This document shows positions 37,231 through 50,790 of a stretch of 64,000 bases of DNA, piece by piece. This DNA comes from Kalaharituber pfeilii (lineage: Eukaryota; Ascomycota; Pezizomycetes; Pezizales; Pezizaceae), in the NCBI GenBank assembly GCA_015179045.1, contig WHUZ01000003.1, positions 1,178,001-1,242,000 of the forward strand, in the 5' to 3' direction. The notes under the pieces were generated by a model that did no database searches, was not told the DNA's origin, and saw nothing but the letters and a program-made list of their open reading frames with translations. Position numbers and translations under genes: made by a program. Numbering within the stretch: the first letter of the stretch is position 1; each line of letters opens with the position of its first letter.

Positions 37231-38660
37231 TTTGTCCATACGCACTCATGCATGTTCGGGAGAAAAGTTGAAGATGCTATGTATGCAGTATCCGTTGTGG
37301 GTTCAATTGGACTGGCATAAGTCACGGTAATGGTCCATGGCAAGTGCATTATTATGCTAGAGGATTGCCCGATCACCTCTTGGTTCTGACCTTGCAAATG
37401 CAAACTCCCCCCCAAATTCCTTAACCGTATTCCGTTTCCGTATATTCAGCCATTGCGCACGCATAATGGACTCGCCATAGAAACTATCATAGCTGGTAGG
37501 ACAAGAACACAATGTATGCACATGCATGCGGAGATTAAAAATCAGACATCTTCAGGGAAGCAATATGGAGCAGCAATCGAGGGGTCTATGGTCTGATTCC
37601 AATGAATCGTATCTTATTTTAGGAGATCGGAGCATGTGACCAGGTGGCTACTTACTCCAGATGGAAAACATGCAGCTCCCCAATCGTCTTTGCCTGAAGC
37701 AATCAACACCAACTCATGGCTCTGCGATTTGGCCAGGCAAGCTTCTGAAGTAGAATACGTGTTGAAGGCCAGCGTTATTGGGTTATACTTAGCCAGACTA
37801 GTAATAGCGTACTTCGCCTCAAGTTGCTATAGCTGCGTACCTTCGAATGATGTACTACGGAACTCTTTGCTGGTGTTGAGAATAGGTGAGATATCAATAC
37901 CCCCCAAGATGCTGCCCATTGCAGCAGGACATGTACCTATATAGCAAGGTTTATACGTATCGCCAATCCAACGCTGCTTTCAAATAGGGGTAACCTGGCA
38001 ATTAGGATTTGTGAGTAGATCCAATAATATCCTTCGACCACTATACTCACAACTTGTCGTTATTGCTATAGAGGCACACCCTTCATGGGCTTTGTGCAGA
38101 TGCATGCAGGTACACCTAACCCCACACTCTAGTGGGATATTCGACAGGGTGATACTATCATAGTATGTATTAGGGCGTATATCATACTCGCTGATTCGGA
38201 AAGTATTGGAACGGCTGACTAGCGCACAGTATCTGGCACCATTATTAATATTGTGAGTGAATCGCTTTCGTACGGCAGGTGGATGTACTTTGGTTTTGCT
38301 TGTAGGGGCTCTTATGGACAACAGAGGAAGAGGAAGCACAGTTACCTTCTCCGCGAGCCTTGGTAGACAACATATGTTAGCTCCGCGATTCAGAAAAGTC
38401 CATCGAATAAAAGGGAATACGGGATCACACTTAGCTTAAGCATTGCCGGCTGAAAACAGCCTTCTCCCCCTGCGCTGTCATTGGCTTGAGCTCTTCCGTC
38501 GATTCCCTTAAACTCATCATGCTGACTATGGGACAATACACCAGACCAGCAAATGCTCTCCCAACTACCATCCCAGGTGACACAAGACCAAAACCCACGA
38601 TCTAGCAGCATGAAGTTGCGCCTGCTGGCGTGTTTAACAGCGTCCCATACTCCTTACATT

Positions 38661-38870
38661 TCACTCTTTTGCTTCTCCCGGAGCAGCAGATGGGTCTCCT
38701 TCACCCTGTTCCCCAAACTGGTCTTCCTCACCTGAGGGACCGGCTGAAGCAGATGTAGCAGCATTGGCCCCCTCAAGTTTGTCGATTGGAGTGTCTTCGT
38801 GGTCAGCGAGCCTGGTGATGGCGTCGTTGAAGCGTTTGGCCTTTTCGAGAGCCAAACTGAACGGAAATAC
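38661..38870 (-). other. Possible terminal exon or gene fragment
   Basis: After a possible acceptor (TTCAG) at about 38871 the minus strand reads LALEKAKRFNDAITRLADHE followed by DTPIDKLEG. It ends in an acidic Gly/Ala/Glu tail before a stop at 38661. The first part looks like an amphipathic helix of a real protein. I could not find upstream exons that join in frame, so it may be an orphan exon, a fragment or chance. Confidence 0.25.
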
Positions 38871-39866
38871 TAGTTTCCAACAGTTTCTGCTCTTACAAGT
38901 AATTTGTACATCACACGTGGACTGTCCAAGGGCATCCACCAAAACATACTGGCTGCTGCTGCCACCCCTCTTCCGTCAGCCAAGAGATGCAAGGATGCGG
39001 ATGCGCATATTTTGCATATTTATGCAGACGATCATGTTATGCAAAACGCCTCTGACGCTACCGGCATTGCGATGTTTGAAGGGCATCGAGTATTGCGATG
39101 TTATACCCGTATCAGATCGCACACATGTCTCAGGCTTTTGCGAGCTTTCGGCCGCGTCTCGAGTGCCCGTACTCAGTACATGCGAGCCGGGATGGAGATG
39201 CAGTCGTCTAGATGCCTACTTGGACTTGTCATTGTTGCTGCCGCCGCCGCTGCTGCTGCTGCGTTGCCCGGCGTATGAGCAGCTATCCTGTAGCCGGGCA
39301 GGCCACCAATAGAGTCAAGCTTGACAGTCACGGGCAAATAAATAAATGTAAAGCTCTACCGCTATTCTATACGGATGGCTGGCATAAAGTCAGAAGCAAG
39401 CTCTGGAGAAAACTGGAGGCCGCTATCCCCATGCAACATCCTCACCCGTCGCTGGTAATTCTCCTTTAATAATCCACCACTCGGCCTGCATCCTCATTGA
39501 ATCCCGTCCCTCTCCCCACCATCCCGCTTTCTCGAAGCTCAACCAGTCCTCGCTGTCACTGTCACCGTCACTGTCATTAACCCCTGCTCCTTTGACAGCA
39601 CCTTCTCCACTGTCTCGTCTCTTAAATCACTTGACTCCATACTTCTCTTGGATCACGCTACCTGGCAGATCCCCTTGTGCTGGTTCACTTGACGCCTCAC
39701 TACGTTGCCTGCTTGCTCCCCCACCAAGTACTTCTTCACACGTCTCAGCAACCCCCCCCCTTCAACTCCCTGAAACTTGTCTCCAGTCGCCTCTTTCCCG
39801 GAACAATACCCGCACAAGCCAGCAAAGAAACTATCCGACATATATTTTCTCGATATCTAGCACATT

Positions 39867-41130
39867 ATGATTGCTCTCGAGCCGACAGAACTCGCCTTTC
39901 GCCGTGAGTTGCAGCCTTTCCCTTATGGCCTCGGGGAAGCAGCCGACACTTTTCGTCGTCATGAATGAGGGGTAGATGTGGAGGGCACAGAAACGTGGGA
40001 CTTGCGCGCGCTGACAGCGGAGGATGTAACTTCAGGGCCGTTTACACAGGAGGTGACCCAGACGCTTACAATCAAGAATACGCATTATGAGCCCATTGCA
40101 TTTAAGGTATTTCTTTGACATTCCCCCTTATGCAGCGTCATCGTTACGGTGTATGTAGCCTGTTGGTCCTTACTGATTGGTAACCTTCGGGAATGTAGGT
40201 TAAAACCACAGCGCCAAAGCAGTACGCCAATATCCTAAGAGTAATGATGCAAGTAAGCGTTACTGAGCATGTCACATTAGGTACTGCGTACGACCGAATT
40301 CGGGGCGAATAGAAGCCGGCCAGTCTGTGCCGGTCAAAGGTACGGGTTACGGGTCATTAAACTGGACAGAAGATGTCTGGAATGGTGTTAACAGGCCTAC
40401 AGTATTATTACAGGCGATGAAGGAGGATCCAGCACCAGACTTCAAATGCCGCGACAAGTTTCTGGTTCAGTCTGTGGCTATCACTGCTGATAAAGAGGCA
40501 CAAAGCACTACTGATATTGTACAGGCTCATTATCCACCTTCAATGTTAGCTAATGCTGACCACATTGTTACTCTGCAGTGGGCCTACGTCGACAAGAATG
40601 ATAAAGGGTCCATTCAAGAAAGGAAAATCCGAGTGGCATTCCTTCCAGAGGACGGCGCAACGAATGGAATGAGTGAGAAAGTGAATATGGCTATCTATAT
40701 CAAAACAGATCAAGTGAGCATGGGCTTACTGTGGCGATAGATTTCATCCCGTCCACCATCTTATCAAGAATCAGCATCCCTTGCCCGTACAACACCCACC
40801 GGCCGGCCGGAATCCAGACCAGACGACTCGATTCGAGCAGACGCCCCATCTCATGCCAGCACGCCAGCCTCCAGTCCACCAAACAACGACCTTGCAGCTC
40901 AACTGGCGGAAGCCAGGCAGCAAATCGTCAAACTAAGGAGACAGCTCGCTGAACAACAGGGGGAGGGTCTTCGTCAAAGAATCACGGCCTCTTCTAACGA
41001 AACCGAGAAAACTATTTCTGGTGCTATGAGTACCCCGACGAGCCTACAGCCAGGGGCGCCCGAGGGGGTGCCCGTCAAGATAGTAGCTGCGTTATGTCTT
41101 GTATCCTTTTTGCTCGCATTGCTGTTTTAG
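39867..41130 (+). CDS. scs2: VAP/Scs2-type ER membrane protein (MSP domain, tail-anchored)
   Basis: Exons: 39867-39903, 40036-40106, 40199-40221, 40281-40339, 40403-40518, 40579-40680, 40741-41130, total 265 residues. The N-terminal MSP domain binds FFAT-motif proteins at ER contact sites. Diagnostic blocks are FRRPFTQEVTQTLTIKN, VKTTAPKQYCVRPNSGRIEA, VLLQAMKEDPAPDFKCRDKF and SIQERKIRVAFLP. A Ser/Pro-rich linker, a short coiled coil (NDLAAQLAEARQQIVKLRRQ) and a C-terminal hydrophobic anchor (IVAALCLVSFLLALLF) complete the usual architecture. Introns 5 and 6 are both exactly 60 nt. Intron 5 has no stop and is a multiple of three, so its removal is inferred from family conservation (the retained version would insert 20 residues before WAYVDKNDKG). 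Intron 6 contains an in-frame TAG and must be spliced to reach the anchor. Confidence 0.93.
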
Positions 41131-41838
41131 GAGGGCAAGGAATTACTCGGTGTACGAGTGGGTCATGTAGGAAAGAGCTGTAAGAATAGGAGGTGCTGCT
41201 CTGTCTTGCCAGAGAGCATGTTGGGGCTAGGAATTAGGATAAGTGGTAAGCCAGTTATTGGTTCGGAAGTGAAGCTGGCAGTTTCAAATTGCGAGCCCAG
41301 TTACTGTGACATGTGACTTGTTCAGTGGAATAACCCCTCATTGCGACGAGGAATAATATTTATCTAGTTTCTTCTTTTACTCTAATATTCATCCATTCAT
41401 CCTCTGTCACCATTTTGGTTTTGATTTTCCACAAGTTCTGTGCGGCGTATTATGTAGGAAGCGCTTGTCTCCATTTACTTCTTGAATCCTCTTGTCTCCC
41501 TGTTCACAGTTCGTTGAATTTGTGCATCTCTCTACTTTTGCTTTTTTACATTAATTTCCAGCGCAGCAACTCTTGCAAAGTCTCTTTTGTTGTGAATTCT
41601 GGTTCCCAAATGGATCACGTGCTTTTGTTCCTGAATGTATCTAAAGTGTTATATTTACGATATTAAAAAACGTGGGTTACTTATCTAACTACTGAAGAGC
41701 TATATAATATACATGAACATGAGAATTTTCTTTTTCCGTAATTCTAAGATCTATGGCATCAAACAAGCAAAAAGCATATCCAAATTTCTTCAGCTCTCTA
41801 CACCCAATTCATCAGAGCGTCGCGCTTTGAAAGTATGT
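41131..41838. other. Convergent intergenic region
   Basis: Between the 3' ends of the VAP gene and the desaturase gene. T-rich and AT-rich; no gene or notable repeat seen. Confidence 0.6.
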
Positions 41839-43259
41839 TCATGAACTCTTTTTCGCGTCCTCCTCGACCGCAACATCTCCTTCAACCTCAGCTTTTGTCC
41901 ACTCGGCTTCGACTTTCTTGGACTGATCACGCTTGACTCGACTCCACAGCGAGAGATCCTTGTTCCAGATAAACTCCCAAATGACCCATGACCACGACGA
42001 ATGTGATGGGAGCGGCTCGTAAAATTCAGAGGCAATTTGGGTCAGTTTGGGAAGCCGGGTCCAAGGGATGGCGGGGAAGTCGTGGTGCTCATTGTGGTAG
42101 CCGACGTTGTAGGTCAGAAGGTTCAAGGGGCCGTAGTAGGAGTACGTTTCCGCAGCGAGGATATTAGGGTTGGAGGGCTTCTTTTTGGGGGAGAGTTGGT
42201 TTTCGAAAATGTACTGTGGGAGGCAGGGAGGGCAGGTCAGCAATGCAAACACACACTCACGTTTGGCAGACAATTGGATAGGAAAACAGGGAAAAGGGAG
42301 GACATACGTGCTCGGCAATGAAGTGACCGGCACAAGGGTGCAGACTCCCGGCCAAAAAGCTGCTCATGAGTAGGTACCAGATGGCGTTCATACCAGCCGC
42401 CTTGTATAGGGCATAGTCAAACACAGCTTGTACAAGCACGTTCAGAAGATGGATCCGGGTGAGCGGGATCTGATACACCATCATCGGACGAAGTGCATAA
42501 AAGAAGATCTGAAAAGTTGCAAAGAACGCCTTTCCAAGGACCGAGTCGAGAAATATTGCTTCAAATCTGGTAGGGAGATCCGTGTCAAGGCCGTCAATGC
42601 CCAGTGCTTTGTGGTGCGTGAGATGGTAGGGCTATATAGAATGCAGGCAATGTGTTAGTTTCGCCCTAATTGCACAATAAACTATACGCACGAATGGATA
42701 GGAAATGACTAACTCTGAATGAGGCACTATAGGGAATCCCAATTGGCAGGTTTGCAAATATCGCAATTAACCTATTGGCTAACGGGGACCGGAAGGCAAG
42801 ATTATGGGAGATTTCGTGGATGGCCAGAAAAATGTTCTGGTTCGCGGTGGCCCCAATAATGTATGCGGTCAAGAAGAATTGCCATGACAAGACAGGCGTG
42901 TTACGGAGAAGGTATGCAGTGGAGATTTGTATGAATACCACCAGTAAGACAACCCATTTCGTCAACGGTTCGTGTCCGCAAAGTTTCGTGACCTAGAGTC
43001 GTGATATTGTTAGAATGGATGGAGAGAGAGAACTGTGGGATGCATGGTACCTCCGGATGAGCTTTGATAATCTGATGCCTTCGAGTGCGGTGAGGTTCCT
43101 CTTGGTACGTCTATACAGAACTTAGGTTAAATAAACAGCAGAAGGAAAGCATCGAAGCCCGGAAAGACCAACCCAAACCCAATCGTTGGCCGGTTTTGGA
43201 GCAGGCGGTTCGGAGGGGAACGGAGCTTTTGCCCCTGCTAACACAGCTGGATCCGACAT
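41839..43259 (-). CDS. des1: Sphingolipid delta(4)-desaturase
   Basis: Exons 43259-43173, 43110-43051, 42992-42714, 42631-42308, 42213-41839, total 374 residues. This ER membrane enzyme introduces the 4,5 trans double bond of (dihydro)ceramide. The N-terminal Lipid_DES-type segment TYQEEPHRTRRHQIIKAHPE is present, followed by hydrophobic membrane segments. The three histidine boxes are intact: HEISH (about 108-112), HLTHH (145-149) and HNEHH (290-294). The stretches GSLHPCAGHFIAEH and TYSYYGPLNLLTYNVGYHNE are typical of DES1 proteins. The first donor is GTTGGT, weaker than the others, but phase and sequence continuity support it. The charged Lys/Glu tail is usual for fungal members. Start chosen at the ATG that begins MSDPAVLAG; the upstream in-frame Met would add an unlikely hydrophobic extension. 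Confidence 0.95.
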
Positions 43260-44493
43260 GAGCGTCAAAGATAGAAGGAAAACGAAAGTTAATATTTTTG
43301 TTGACAGGAGAATATGGGAAGCGAACAACTTAAAGGAGCGTAGAGAATTATGTGAGGAAAGGAGCAATTGCAGCTAAGGAGTTGCTCAGATCATTGTGGT
43401 ATGCTCCCGCCCCTGAATTTGTGTTCAGGAACTCGTAGAAAGATACGGGATTGGGCACCTTGATGGGAGTAGCTGCTTATGTCATGAAGGCACTTGGAAT
43501 AACCATCCGAGATTTCCAAATAGTCTCATGATTTTTTAACATCTCCCCACGTGGAGTGAAAGTTTGCATAGGTAGGCTGAAAATATTAAGACATGAAATG
43601 GGACACGAAAAAACCCTCCTGCTCAATGAATTATGGGCGTTCAGTTTATTGGATAAATAGATGAACGCTAGGATAGATTGATTTCTTGTGCTGCGCCCAA
43701 GTTTCGATTTTTCTTTTTTTTTGGTAATGAATACGTTCGAGAAGCTCATTGATCTGGATTTTGAACTTATTTATAAATGATGAGTAGATTGGGATTAACC
43801 TTTTTTTTTTTTTTTTTTTTTTTTTCTCCTCTTTCCCATCATTCAATCCAACAAGTATACCAATTAAGATCTGGTAGGTTTTTGCATTGTTTGTAGTTCT
43901 ATTCTACCGTATATAACCACAGCGTAAAATATTAGTATTTTGCCATCAACAATGGTATAGATCCAGGTTTAGATGTATTTGTTACTTGTATTTAGAATAT
44001 TCGCCCACGTATTCACATATCATTACGCTTTCCATCGCCAGCAATACCCTATTTAAATATGTAGGTGTATATTTGTTACCAGCATTTGGTGAGATGCACT
44101 CTCGTGTCTTAAGATACACCTTATTCTGATCAATCTACGACGGAACACAGACACTGCGGAACTGCATCACCAGAATCCTTGTGATGAGTACATCCACTAC
44201 ATGGTACACCCTTTCACAATAATCCAATATCGTTATACAATAGGTTTATTCTTTACCTATATTGCTGGTAGGCTGGTTCCACTACCCCTAGAAGAAAGTT
44301 GTTCAAACCAGACCACGCTTAACATTGCAGGGCCTGGGAATGACATTACCCTGAACCCCCGGTATAGCTACATTTGAGGCAAATAAAAGCTTGGCTACAA
44401 CCAAGTCAACGTGATATCGTGCCCCACGATCTCGTTTTTTCTGCTCTTTTCTGAGAACTGATATTTAACCCTTTTGGCTCCGGTAAATTTCTG
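43260..44493. other. Intergenic region
   Basis: Upstream of the desaturase and downstream of MetAP2. Contains a T25 run at 43801-43825 and otherwise AT-rich sequence. No gene seen. Confidence 0.6.
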
Positions 44494-46223
<1,730 letters not shown>

Positions 46224-46626
46224 TTTTGCAAGCTTGTGGCTATCGGAAGCTGAAGGATGATAGTTTGCTGGGGGGAGCTCACTCTTTTGGGCGGCCGCGG
46301 GGTCGCAGATGGGTTTGCTTCGATCTCTGTATTAGTCAGGAATTGTCCTGGGCAAATGCAGAAGTTTTCTGGAGGCGCCGCCGGGATAAGTATGACATCG
46401 ATGCCGCCTGCAACTTACATGGATGCGCGGGCTCATTAAGTAATCGCCCGCTATATCTCTCAGCTGTCTTCGCTCAAGGCCAAATCTTGATATACTCTAC
46501 ACATTTTCACAGCCTCGCTGCCAGTTTTCACAGTTTGCTTCGCTGGATGACGCTCTCCTGCTAAAGGCTACCGAGACGATTAGAACACCAACAACCTTGG
46601 GGCTGTTCCCTGGCAATGGTGCGGGA
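46224..46626. promoter_or_regulatory. Divergent promoter region between MetAP2 and the J-protein gene
   Basis: 403 bp separate the two start codons. I see no long frame with coding character. Both genes are presumably driven from here; no specific factor site was identified. Confidence 0.5.
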
Positions 46627-47483
46627 ATGCATTTGCGCTGGATTACATTTCCCCAACTGTGCCAGCCATCCCGCCCGCTGCGGCCGGACTGCCTTGTCCA
46701 GTCTATAAGAGCACGTCCACAGTTCCATTCATCAGCCTCTTGTCTAGCAATCGTGGCCGACGAACAATCGCATTATGACATTTTGAACCTGCCGCATACT
46801 GCGACCGGAGGCGAAATCAAGAGGTAACCCATTATTCCTCTTCGCCGCTGCCCTACCTTTCCATACCCCATGTCATGTAACACCTGGGACTGAACTATTG
46901 CAACAGACGTTACTACGAATTGAGCAAAGTCCATCATCCCGATCACAACCCAAATGATCCCGCTGCAGCGACCCGCTTCTCCAGACTTAGTGATGCTTAT
47001 GCAGTCATTGGCAATGCAAAGAAACGGGAAAGATACGACAAAGAATTAGCCCACCGGCATGGAATCAGGCACCACAGAGCAGCAGGCCCAGCGGGGGGAA
47101 GACCAGCAAGCGGCCTCAGCAGGCGTCGAACGCAATTTCATGGCCCACCACCATCGTTCTTCAGAAGTGGCGGTTGGGTGAACAAAGGTGGAACAGCAAG
47201 CTCGAGGCAGGGATCAGCAGCAGCTGCGAGCCGCATGGGGGGGTTTGGGATAGGAGGAGTACAAAGTGGGCGGAATGACGATGTTCCCCATTTTGATTTT
47301 GAGCGGCACAGACTTCAACAAGAACGACGGCGAAGGCCATCTAACCAAGCAAGATTTGAAATTGCCGCCACAAGTACTATATTACCACTCATAGGGGTAA
47401 CGAGCCTGTTAATGGTTGCGGTGGCAATTGCTTCAAAAGAAGCAAAGGCTGTAGATATGGCAAAGCGGAATAAGGATACCTAG
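46627..47483 (+). CDS. J-domain protein, probably mitochondrial, with one membrane segment
   Basis: Exons 46627-46823 and 46907-47483 give 257 residues. The first ~45 residues are rich in Arg, Ser, Pro and hydrophobics with almost no acids, like a mitochondrial presequence (SIRARPQFHSSAS). The J domain follows (about 49-115): SHYDILNLPHTATGGEIKR, then RYYELSKVHHPDHNPND with the HPD motif at 76-78, then RFSRLSDAYAVIGNAKKRE. The rest is Gly/Arg-rich with QRRR-type basic stretches and one hydrophobic helix near the end (TILPLIGVTSLLMVAVAIAS). J proteins stimulate Hsp70 ATPase. The exact orthologue is uncertain; a Jid1-like inner-membrane J protein is one option. Confidence 0.88.
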
Positions 47484-47761
47484 TTCTTCTATTTTGGCAT
47501 TCGATGGGTTAGGGAAACTTTCCTGATTTCAATGCCATGAATCGAACTACGAGAAGAATTTAGGTCTAGATTGAATACTGCTCTGTTCGCTCTAAAATTT
47601 GAGGCCAAAAAAAAAAAAAAAAAAAAAAAAAGAAAATAATAAAAGGAAAAAAGAAAAAAAAAAAAAAGAAAAAAACACTACAAATGGATGTGATTGCTCA
47701 GTCAGATAATATACCCTACTGCATCCGCTATAGCACATTTGTATCCATGAATTTTTCATGC

Positions 47762-48964
47762 TTAACCTTCCAAAGTGAAAGAAAGTCCAACCTAATAAAA
47801 TTCCCCATGTTAGCAATTTATTCAGGCTTACTCGCGGTTATAGATCCTTACCTTGTGTGCAGCCTCATTCAATTTCTGGGTATCAATAGATGCGCCAAGT
47901 CCAAGAGTGACTCCGGGCCTGAGCACTTGATTATACGCTAGAGCGGCAATGCCGGCGTTGTTGATTTTCGCCTATAGAGCTTAGCACGCAGGAGCGCAGA
48001 ATTGCGGTTTATTGTTTACCTTCACGAAAGTAAGAGAGTCAAGTTTGTACTTGGTAGCAATCTCCAGAGATGGTTGTCCAGAGCTCTTAGAATCCCAAGA
48101 GGCTTTGGCACCAGCCTCAACCAAGGGGTTGACTCTGTGGTAGTAGGACGCAGAGAAAAGGCTCAAGTTGTTAGTGGCAGTAATAGCAGCAGTGTACTCT
48201 GAAACGGAGTAACCGACAGCAGCCGAGTAGCGTGTGATACGGCCACCATTAACATCATACCCAACTTCTGCGCCAGCAAGGAAGCCGTCATGACCGACGA
48301 CAGTGTCACCAGTGAAAGAAGGTCCCTTGAGGAGGTCGAAGAAAGCGCGGGCGTGGAACAATGGTTGTTTAAAGTGGAGGTTCAATTTAGCTCCCTTGGA
48401 CTTGGATGCAGGAAGGAATTGAGTGAGAATCTCGGCCTTCAGTCCATTCGCAAGGGTGTTGTCAAGCTCAATCTTGGTATCAAGAGCGTTGAAAGTGGTC
48501 CAGGCCTGTGTCAGGGTCAAGCCTATAGATATTGATATTAGTGGTCTTGCTCCTACTGGCACTCGCTTTCACTGATTGGCCAACGGCTTACCAGTTGGCT
48601 TGTCGGTATACTTGGCTTCAATCTGCGAAATGGTCAATAAAGAGCGATCAATTGATAGTGCAGCAGATATACATACGCTGCCAGCTATGGCACCGGCCTG
48701 GTCTGACTTGCCCTTGACGGTGAATTGCACTCCATTGGGAGCCTTGGACTTGACCTCAAGGTTCGCTGGTAGGGTAAGTCAGCATTGATACGCTTATAAC
48801 AATCTCCGTAGAGTTCCATTACAAACCGGAGGCAGTGTGGTAAAAATCTTTGCTCAGAAGCTTTACAGCAGCAGAATTAGCACAGAGTGATAATGCAGGG
48901 ACAGAAGGAGGGCTCTTACATCATTGGCAGGCTTAGCGATGTCAGAGAATGGGACTGGAGCCAT
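47762..48964 (-). CDS. por1: Mitochondrial outer-membrane porin (VDAC), seven exons
   Basis: Forms the voltage-dependent anion channel of the mitochondrial outer membrane. Exons 48964-48920, 48860-48827, 48765-48677, 48622-48592, 48522-48020, 47971-47852, 47791-47762, total 283 residues, exactly the usual VDAC length. The N-terminus [20 protein letters not shown] is typical, followed by [40 protein letters not shown] and [20 protein letters not shown]. The C-terminal strands end [20 protein letters not shown] and [10 protein letters not shown]. All splice junctions preserve phase. The last exon codes only nine residues. The gene is convergent with the J-protein gene, 278 bp between stop codons, with A-rich sequence between. 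Confidence 0.96.
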
Positions 48965-49091
48965 GGTGATGAGTGTGCCTGTCAATTGTGAGCGTGGACG
49001 AGGTGACGGAGCCGTTTCTTAGTCTTCAGGAGGGTGGGACTGACTTGTGTTGTACGGTGTGTGTCGTGGAGGGGGGACAGGGAGGAGGTTA

Positions 49092-49123
<32 letters not shown>

Positions 49124-50790
49124 CAACTCTTTTCCTTTAGTTTTTCTTGACTGAGGGTATTATTGTGCAGGGGAGCGAGATGTTGGGGTGGGTGGGTGGG
49201 TGGGGGGAGCAAGAAAGGACCCAAGTTTCTTTTGTTGCGTCTTGTTGCGCCAGTGTTGCACCAGCGGGGGGCATCTGCGCAGCGGCTGCGATGAGGGGGA
49301 GAGGAGAGAGGGGAGAGGAGGGGAGTGCCAGGGTTTAGGGTTTGGCCGAGGACGTTCGCCGCGGGAGCGGTGGTCTCGTCGGGAGCAGCAGCTAAGCAAT
49401 CGGGTGACGAGAACCCGCCGCCTGTGCTGTGTGGCCTGCGAGGCATCGTCCCCGCCCATTCACCGAAGCACCGAAAGGAAATGGCAGAGCACTGCAGCAA
49501 CGGCCCTCCCTCCCCTCCCTCCCCTCCCTCCCCTCCCCTAGAGGAGATTTCGATGATGCAACCAGTAGGGAGCAGCACCTCCGCACGTGTACTGAGCGTG
49601 AACTACGTAGTGCAGTGCTCTGTACCTGCGACTGTTGTCCAGCGATCTCAGCAGCACGCATGCGCCTCGATGATACTGGTGGCAGCCGTCCACCTGTCAC
49701 GAGCAGTGCGCAGACATATACTTGTATCTGTTTGCTATCCCGATCTTGTTGACCCTCAACACACGTGTACTTCTTGTAGATGCACAATGGTGCACGGAAC
49801 TTTTGGGAGAGGTGAGTGTAGGCCTCTACGATATATTGGAGAGATGGCCACACTTAGAACTAAATTGATTACTTGATGTACCCCAGGATATAGAAACCTA
49901 CGCTGAGTTTGCACGGCTCACGCGGCAGCTCAACTTTCTCCAAACGAGTAGCACGGCAGATTGGCTTATCGACGAGTGTGCATCAGGTAAGCTTTTGGAA
50001 GACGAAACATTGTGAGGTTTCTTGCGAATGATCGGTCAATTAGCCCACGCTAGGGTCAATTGGTGTATCAATAATATGATAGCGTCTGGAAGGGACGGTT
50101 ATTTTGTGGCATATTTGAGCGTACCACGGCGGGCGCAAAGCTCGAAAAATAAATGGCGTGAAAGTACAGATTCAATGGTGTGCGGGAGCTGTTACATTGG
50201 TAGAGCAGGAAGAGGTACCATAGTACCAGTGTCCGTCCCATCGACTGAGGAGTTTTCCACATATTTTCCACATAGGCACCTTAAGCAAACTTCGTGGAAT
50301 CCAGAATACTTCAATTCATATTTACAACACCACCCTAAACGCCTCATGTCATATTAAACGGCGCACTCATCATATAGGATGTTCTAGCTACCTGCATCAG
50401 CCAGGAGAGGTATAATGCAAGTATATCTATGTAGTCTTACAAGAGCTAGCCATCCTGAAAAGCCACAAAGATCATTCATCTTACAGGATATAAAACGGCT
50501 GCCTATAAAAGCTCCTTCCTGTTCCCTCCAGTTCTAGGCAAAAATAACAATAATAACAAACAGCAGATGGCATCTAAATTCGAACGTCCCAACCACTCTT
50601 TTGAAGAGACATTCATTTGATGGTCCCTCCGAAGTATATACAAAAAAGGTATATTACAACGCTAAAGAAACAAGCAGTTTTCCCTTAGGCTACACCTCCT
50701 GCTGCTCTGTCAAACTAAGAGCACATGCTATTCAGCATTTCGGCTTTTGTCTGCCCTTCTCCGTTGGTGAATGTGTTGCGGACGACAGGG
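48965..50790. other. Intergenic region upstream of VDAC
   Basis: Contains a T27 run at 49097-49123 in the likely VDAC leader, then a GC-rich island at 49.15-49.55 kb with tandem CCTCCCCTCC-like units at 49504-49538. The rest, to the 3' end of the Ser/Thr-rich gene, shows nothing I can call. Confidence 0.55.

Larger units (their letters stand above)
35826..39866. other. Intergenic region with GC-rich island and no clear gene
   Basis: The GC-rich island 36.2-36.9 kb carries a G23 run, GCTG repeats and (GCACC)8 and lies in the promoter side of Cut8. A C33 run is at 37197-37229. Long frames in the island (up to 273 codons) reflect low-complexity GC-rich sequence. A possible minus-strand exon at 38661-38870 is listed separately. 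A CT-rich leader precedes the VAP gene. Confidence 0.55.

Noticed and set aside
38764..39312. 182-codon plus-strand frame near 39 kb
   Set aside because: Ends in Leu-rich translation of a GCC/GCT repeat; no conserved block.
40721..40740. 27-nt gap after CAA/GTGAGC (40714-40740) considered as the last VAP intron
   Set aside because: Too short to splice; the 60-nt intron 40681-40740 joins the same downstream exon in phase.
46597..46626. Ten-codon upstream extension of the J-protein frame
   Set aside because: It begins at TTG; the first ATG is at 46627 and gives a normal presequence.
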